Notes under the pieces: model-generated | Seen by the model: only the letters and a program-made list of their open reading frames with translations | The model's database searches: none | What the model was told of the DNA's origin: nothing | Position numbers and translations under genes: made by a program | Part shown: positions 61,851-64,000 of the stretch, piece after piece | How the letters are laid out: every line of letters begins with the position of its first letter | Numbering within the stretch: the first letter of the stretch is position 1 | Source of the DNA: an uncultured Acidobacteriota bacterium | Lineage (GTDB): Bacteria > Acidobacteriota > Vicinamibacteria > Fen-336 | Reading direction: 5' to 3' | Assembly (NCBI GenBank): GCA_902826455.1 | Contig: CADEEV010000019.1 | Location: 1 to 64,000 of the forward strand | Length of the DNA stretch: 64,000 nt

Positions 61851-63842
61851 ATGTCCCGAGTCGCCGTCCTGGCCGTCGTGCTCCTGGCTCCGCCGCTCCT
61901 CGCCGCCGAGCGCGCGGTGCCGTTCTGGCCCGACGCCGTGCCCGACGCGATCCACCGCGCCGTGAACGGGAACGAGGCCCTCGAGACGGTCCGCAGCCTC
62001 GGCCGGTTCCATCGCGTCCACGGCTCGCCGGGCTTCGCGGCCGCGGCCGCGTTCATGCGCGACAAGGCGGCGGCCGCGGGCCTGAGCGACGCCAGCGTCG
62101 AGCACCTGCCGGCCGACGGCGAGACGCGCTACGCCCACTTCCGTAGCTACTACGGCTGGGACGGCCGCGAGGCGCGCCTCGACGAGGTGTCGCCGCGGCC
62201 CGCGCCGATCGCGCGCTTTCCCGAGCTGCCGGTGGCCCTCGCCGACTACAGCCAGGACGCCGACGTCACGGCCGGGCTCGTGAGCGTCGGCGCCGGCACG
62301 AGCCCGAAGGACTACGAAGGCAAGGACGTGAAGGGCCAGCTCGTGCTCGCCAGCGGCGCGCTGCCGGCGGTGCACCGGATGGCCGTCGAGGAGCGCGGCG
62401 CCCTCGGCTTCCTCTCCGACTTCCCGAACCAGACCACGGCCTGGTCGGGCGACGATCGCGACCTCGTGCGCTGGGGGCACCTCTCGCCTTACCAGCTGAA
62501 GAACACGTTCGCGTTCATGCTGTCGAAGCGCCAGGCGGACGGCCTGCGCGCGCGCCTCGCCGCCGGGGAAGCCATCACGCTCCACGCCGTCGTCAAGGCG
62601 AAGATGGTGAAGGCCAGCTACGACATCGTCTCCGCGACGATTCCCGGCTCCGATCCCGCGGCCGGCGAGGTGGTGCTCACGGCGCACCTGTGCCACCAGT
62701 CCGCGGGCGCCAACGACAACGCCTCGGGCAGCGCCGCGATCCTCGAGGTCGCCCGCTCGTTGAGCGAAGCGATCCGCAATGGGGCGATCCCGAAGCCGCG
62801 CCTCACGATCCGCTTCCTGTGGGTGCCCGAGATCGCCGGCTCCCAGGCCTGGCTCGCGCGCCATCCCGAGATCGCGGCCCGCATCGTCGGCGGCATCCAC
62901 ATGGACATGGTGGGCGGCCTGCTCTCGACCACGAAGGGGACGTTCCACCTGTCGCGCACGGCGGAGTCCCTTCCGCACGTGCTCAACGACATCGGCCGCG
63001 CCTTCTTCGATCAGGTCGTTGCCGCCTCAGCGCGCCATGCCGAGCGCGGCGGTGAGCCGTATGCCGGCTTCGTGACGCCCGGCGCGTCGCGCGAGCTGTT
63101 CCTCGGCGACATCCGCGCCCTCGAGCTCGGCAGCGACCACGAGGTGTTCGAGGCCGCGGGCTGGGGCATCCCGATGCTGTACTTCCACGACTGGCCCGAC
63201 GTCACGATCCACACCAGCAAGGACCAGCCCGAGAACCTCGACGCCACCAAGCTCGGCCGCGTCGCGTACCTGGGCGCCGGCATCGCGTACACGCTGGCGG
63301 CTTTACCCGACGCCGAGGCCCCGAAGCTCGGAACCCTCGTCCGCGAGTCCGCGGATATCGCGCTCGCGCGCGCTCGCCGCGAGCAGGCTCTCGCCTCGGA
63401 TGCCCGCGACGGCGCGCTGCGTCTGCGCGAAGCGCGTGCCGAAGTCGAAGCCACGGTCGTCTCGTGCGTGCGGCGCTGGCCGTCCACGAGCGACCTGAAC
63501 GGCCTTCTTCCGAGCCTCCGATCTGCGTTGGCCGAGGTGCCCGCGCTCCGCGGCCGCGATGCCCGGGTCCCGGTGCGCAACCCGGAGATCCGGGGGCCGC
63601 TCGGCGTCTACTACTTCGACTACCTGCAGGAGAAGCTCGCGGGCAGCGCCGCCAACGACACGACCTCGATGGGCGACCACGAGGACCTGCTCACCTACGA
63701 GGCGCTGAACCTGGCCGACGGCCGGCGCTCGGTGGCCGAGATCCGCGACGTGCTCGTGGGGCGCTACGTGCCGGTCGAGGTGGCGGCACTCACGGCCTAC
63801 TTCGATCGCCTGGCCCAGGCCGGCGTCGTCACCTGGAAGTAG
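61851..63842 (+). CDS. Secreted M28/DUF4910-like aminopeptidase
   Basis: A 663-residue protein with a signal peptide (VAVLAVVLLAPPLLAA). Metal motifs are LTAHLCHQSAGANDNASGSA (His and Asp), VPEIAGSQAWL (Glu), GGIHMDMVGG (Asp) and TIHTSKDQPENLD (His), arranged as in M28-type aminopeptidase-like (DUF4910) proteins. A PA-like region is at ~140-270 and a ~170-residue C-terminal extension is helical. GAGG is near the ATG at 61851. It is the third M28-type peptidase in the window. Confidence 0.82.
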   Translation: MSRVAVLAVVLLAPPLLAAERAVPFWPDAVPDAIHRAVNGNEALETVRSLGRFHRVHGSPGFAAAAAFMRDKAAAAGLSDASVEHLPADGETRYAHFRSYYGWDGREARLDEVSPRPAPIARFPELPVALADYSQDADVTAGLVSVGAGTSPKDYEGKDVKGQLVLASGALPAVHRMAVEERGALGFLSDFPNQTTAWSGDDRDLVRWGHLSPYQLKNTFAFMLSKRQADGLRARLAAGEAITLHAVVKAKMVKASYDIVSATIPGSDPAAGEVVLTAHLCHQSAGANDNASGSAAILEVARSLSEAIRNGAIPKPRLTIRFLWVPEIAGSQAWLARHPEIAARIVGGIHMDMVGGLLSTTKGTFHLSRTAESLPHVLNDIGRAFFDQVVAASARHAERGGEPYAGFVTPGASRELFLGDIRALELGSDHEVFEAAGWGIPMLYFHDWPDVTIHTSKDQPENLDATKLGRVAYLGAGIAYTLAALPDAEAPKLGTLVRESADIALARARREQALASDARDGALRLREARAEVEATVVSCVRRWPSTSDLNGLLPSLRSALAEVPALRGRDARVPVRNPEIRGPLGVYYFDYLQEKLAGSAANDTTSMGDHEDLLTYEALNLADGRRSVAEIRDVLVGRYVPVEVAALTAYFDRLAQAGVVTWK

Positions 63843-63843
63843 A

Positions 63844-63857
63844 TCCAGCCGGCTGGA
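63844..63857. terminator. 14-bp palindrome after the last peptidase gene
   Basis: TCCAGCCGGCTGGA starts two bases after the stop codon. A short stem without a T-run; probable transcription end. Confidence 0.4.
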
Positions 63858-63964
63858 CGCGTCCGCAAATGGAACGCGGCGTCGCGGGAACGAACGGCCG
63901 AAGCCGCGAGGGCCCTATCGAGAGCGTGACTTAGCCGGGGCACGATTCCTGCTCTGCGCTGGCC

Positions 63965-64000
63965 ATGCTCTCCCAGACCTGGCGCAGCCTGAGCCGCCGC
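63965..64000 (+). CDS. Possible 5' end of a gene running off the window
   Basis: ATG 63965 opens a frame of 12 codons (MLSQTWRSLSRR) that is still open at the window end. The short basic N-terminus resembles that of FtsX/MacB-type permeases, but twelve codons are far too few to decide. No ribosome site is convincing. Confidence 0.25.
   Translation, partial: MLSQTWRSLSRR

Overview
The window is 64 kb of very GC-rich (roughly 70 %), densely packed bacterial DNA with about 62 protein genes. No gap between genes exceeds 200 bases, and I saw no rRNA, tRNA, insertion sequence, prophage or CRISPR array. Many neighbouring genes overlap by four bases (ATGA or GTGA), and GTG and TTG starts are common. 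Outer-membrane proteins (TolC type, a beta-barrel), lipoproteins, a three-subunit type-B succinate dehydrogenase, an isocitrate dehydrogenase with an insertion, DUF4388/PilZ/HD-GYP-like regulators and several secreted M28 peptidases point to an aerobic, proteolytic Gram-negative. Acidobacteriota (Thermoanaerobaculia/Vicinamibacteria-like) or a neighbouring deep lineage is my best guess, but this is inference from gene content only.

Layout. 1-7.2 kb: TCA-cycle genes (icd 3' end, mdh, and sdhCAB on the opposite strand) with a GT-C membrane glycosyltransferase-like gene. 7.2-15.3 kb: a lipase-like hydrolase, an M28 peptidase, a Na/Pi-cotransporter-like protein, a tandem universal stress protein, and a HEAT-repeat/HD-domain signalling pair. 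15.3-19.7 kb: a KimA-type potassium transporter, two TrkA (RCK) proteins and a GAF-GGDEF diguanylate cyclase in one operon. 19.7-24.4 kb: sucCD-ndk, a DUF4388-DnaJ-TPR protein and dcd. 24.4-31.5 kb: a seven-gene TetR-controlled ABC-2 exporter operon (tetR, hlyD, ATPase, tolC, ATPase, two permeases) with a 33-bp dyad operator. 31.5-37.8 kb: two membrane proteins, a gamma-carbonic anhydrase, hisS and aspS. 37.8-42.8 kb: a duplicated secreted protein, a PilZ protein, then phoH-ybeY-corC-era, preceded by a small leader ORF ending in three cysteines. 42.8-44.5 kb: an S9-like hydrolase and a vapBC toxin-antitoxin pair.

44.5-51.3 kb is a run of minus-strand genes: an HAD phosphatase, several small secreted or membrane proteins including a 13-cysteine repeat protein, a DUF1801 protein, a SIMPL-domain protein, a second M28 peptidase, a cysteine synthase and a membrane protein. 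51.3-56.3 kb, still minus strand: a lipoprotein gene that looks frameshifted, a diheme cytochrome, an ICMT-like methyltransferase, a beta-barrel, a subtilase and a CPBP protease. 56.3-63.8 kb: larC, metG, a sulfatase-fold lipoprotein and a third M28-like peptidase.

Most of the window is core metabolism and housekeeping. The parts most worth following up are the poly-Cys leader ORF before phoH (39248-39310), the Cys-rich repeat operon (45571-47150), the in-frame internal start that would release the tRNA-binding domain of MetG (59084), the HEAT/HD pair with a shared N-terminal module, and the repeated appearance of TANNNT boxes 6-9 bases before start codons, which suggests leaderless transcripts.
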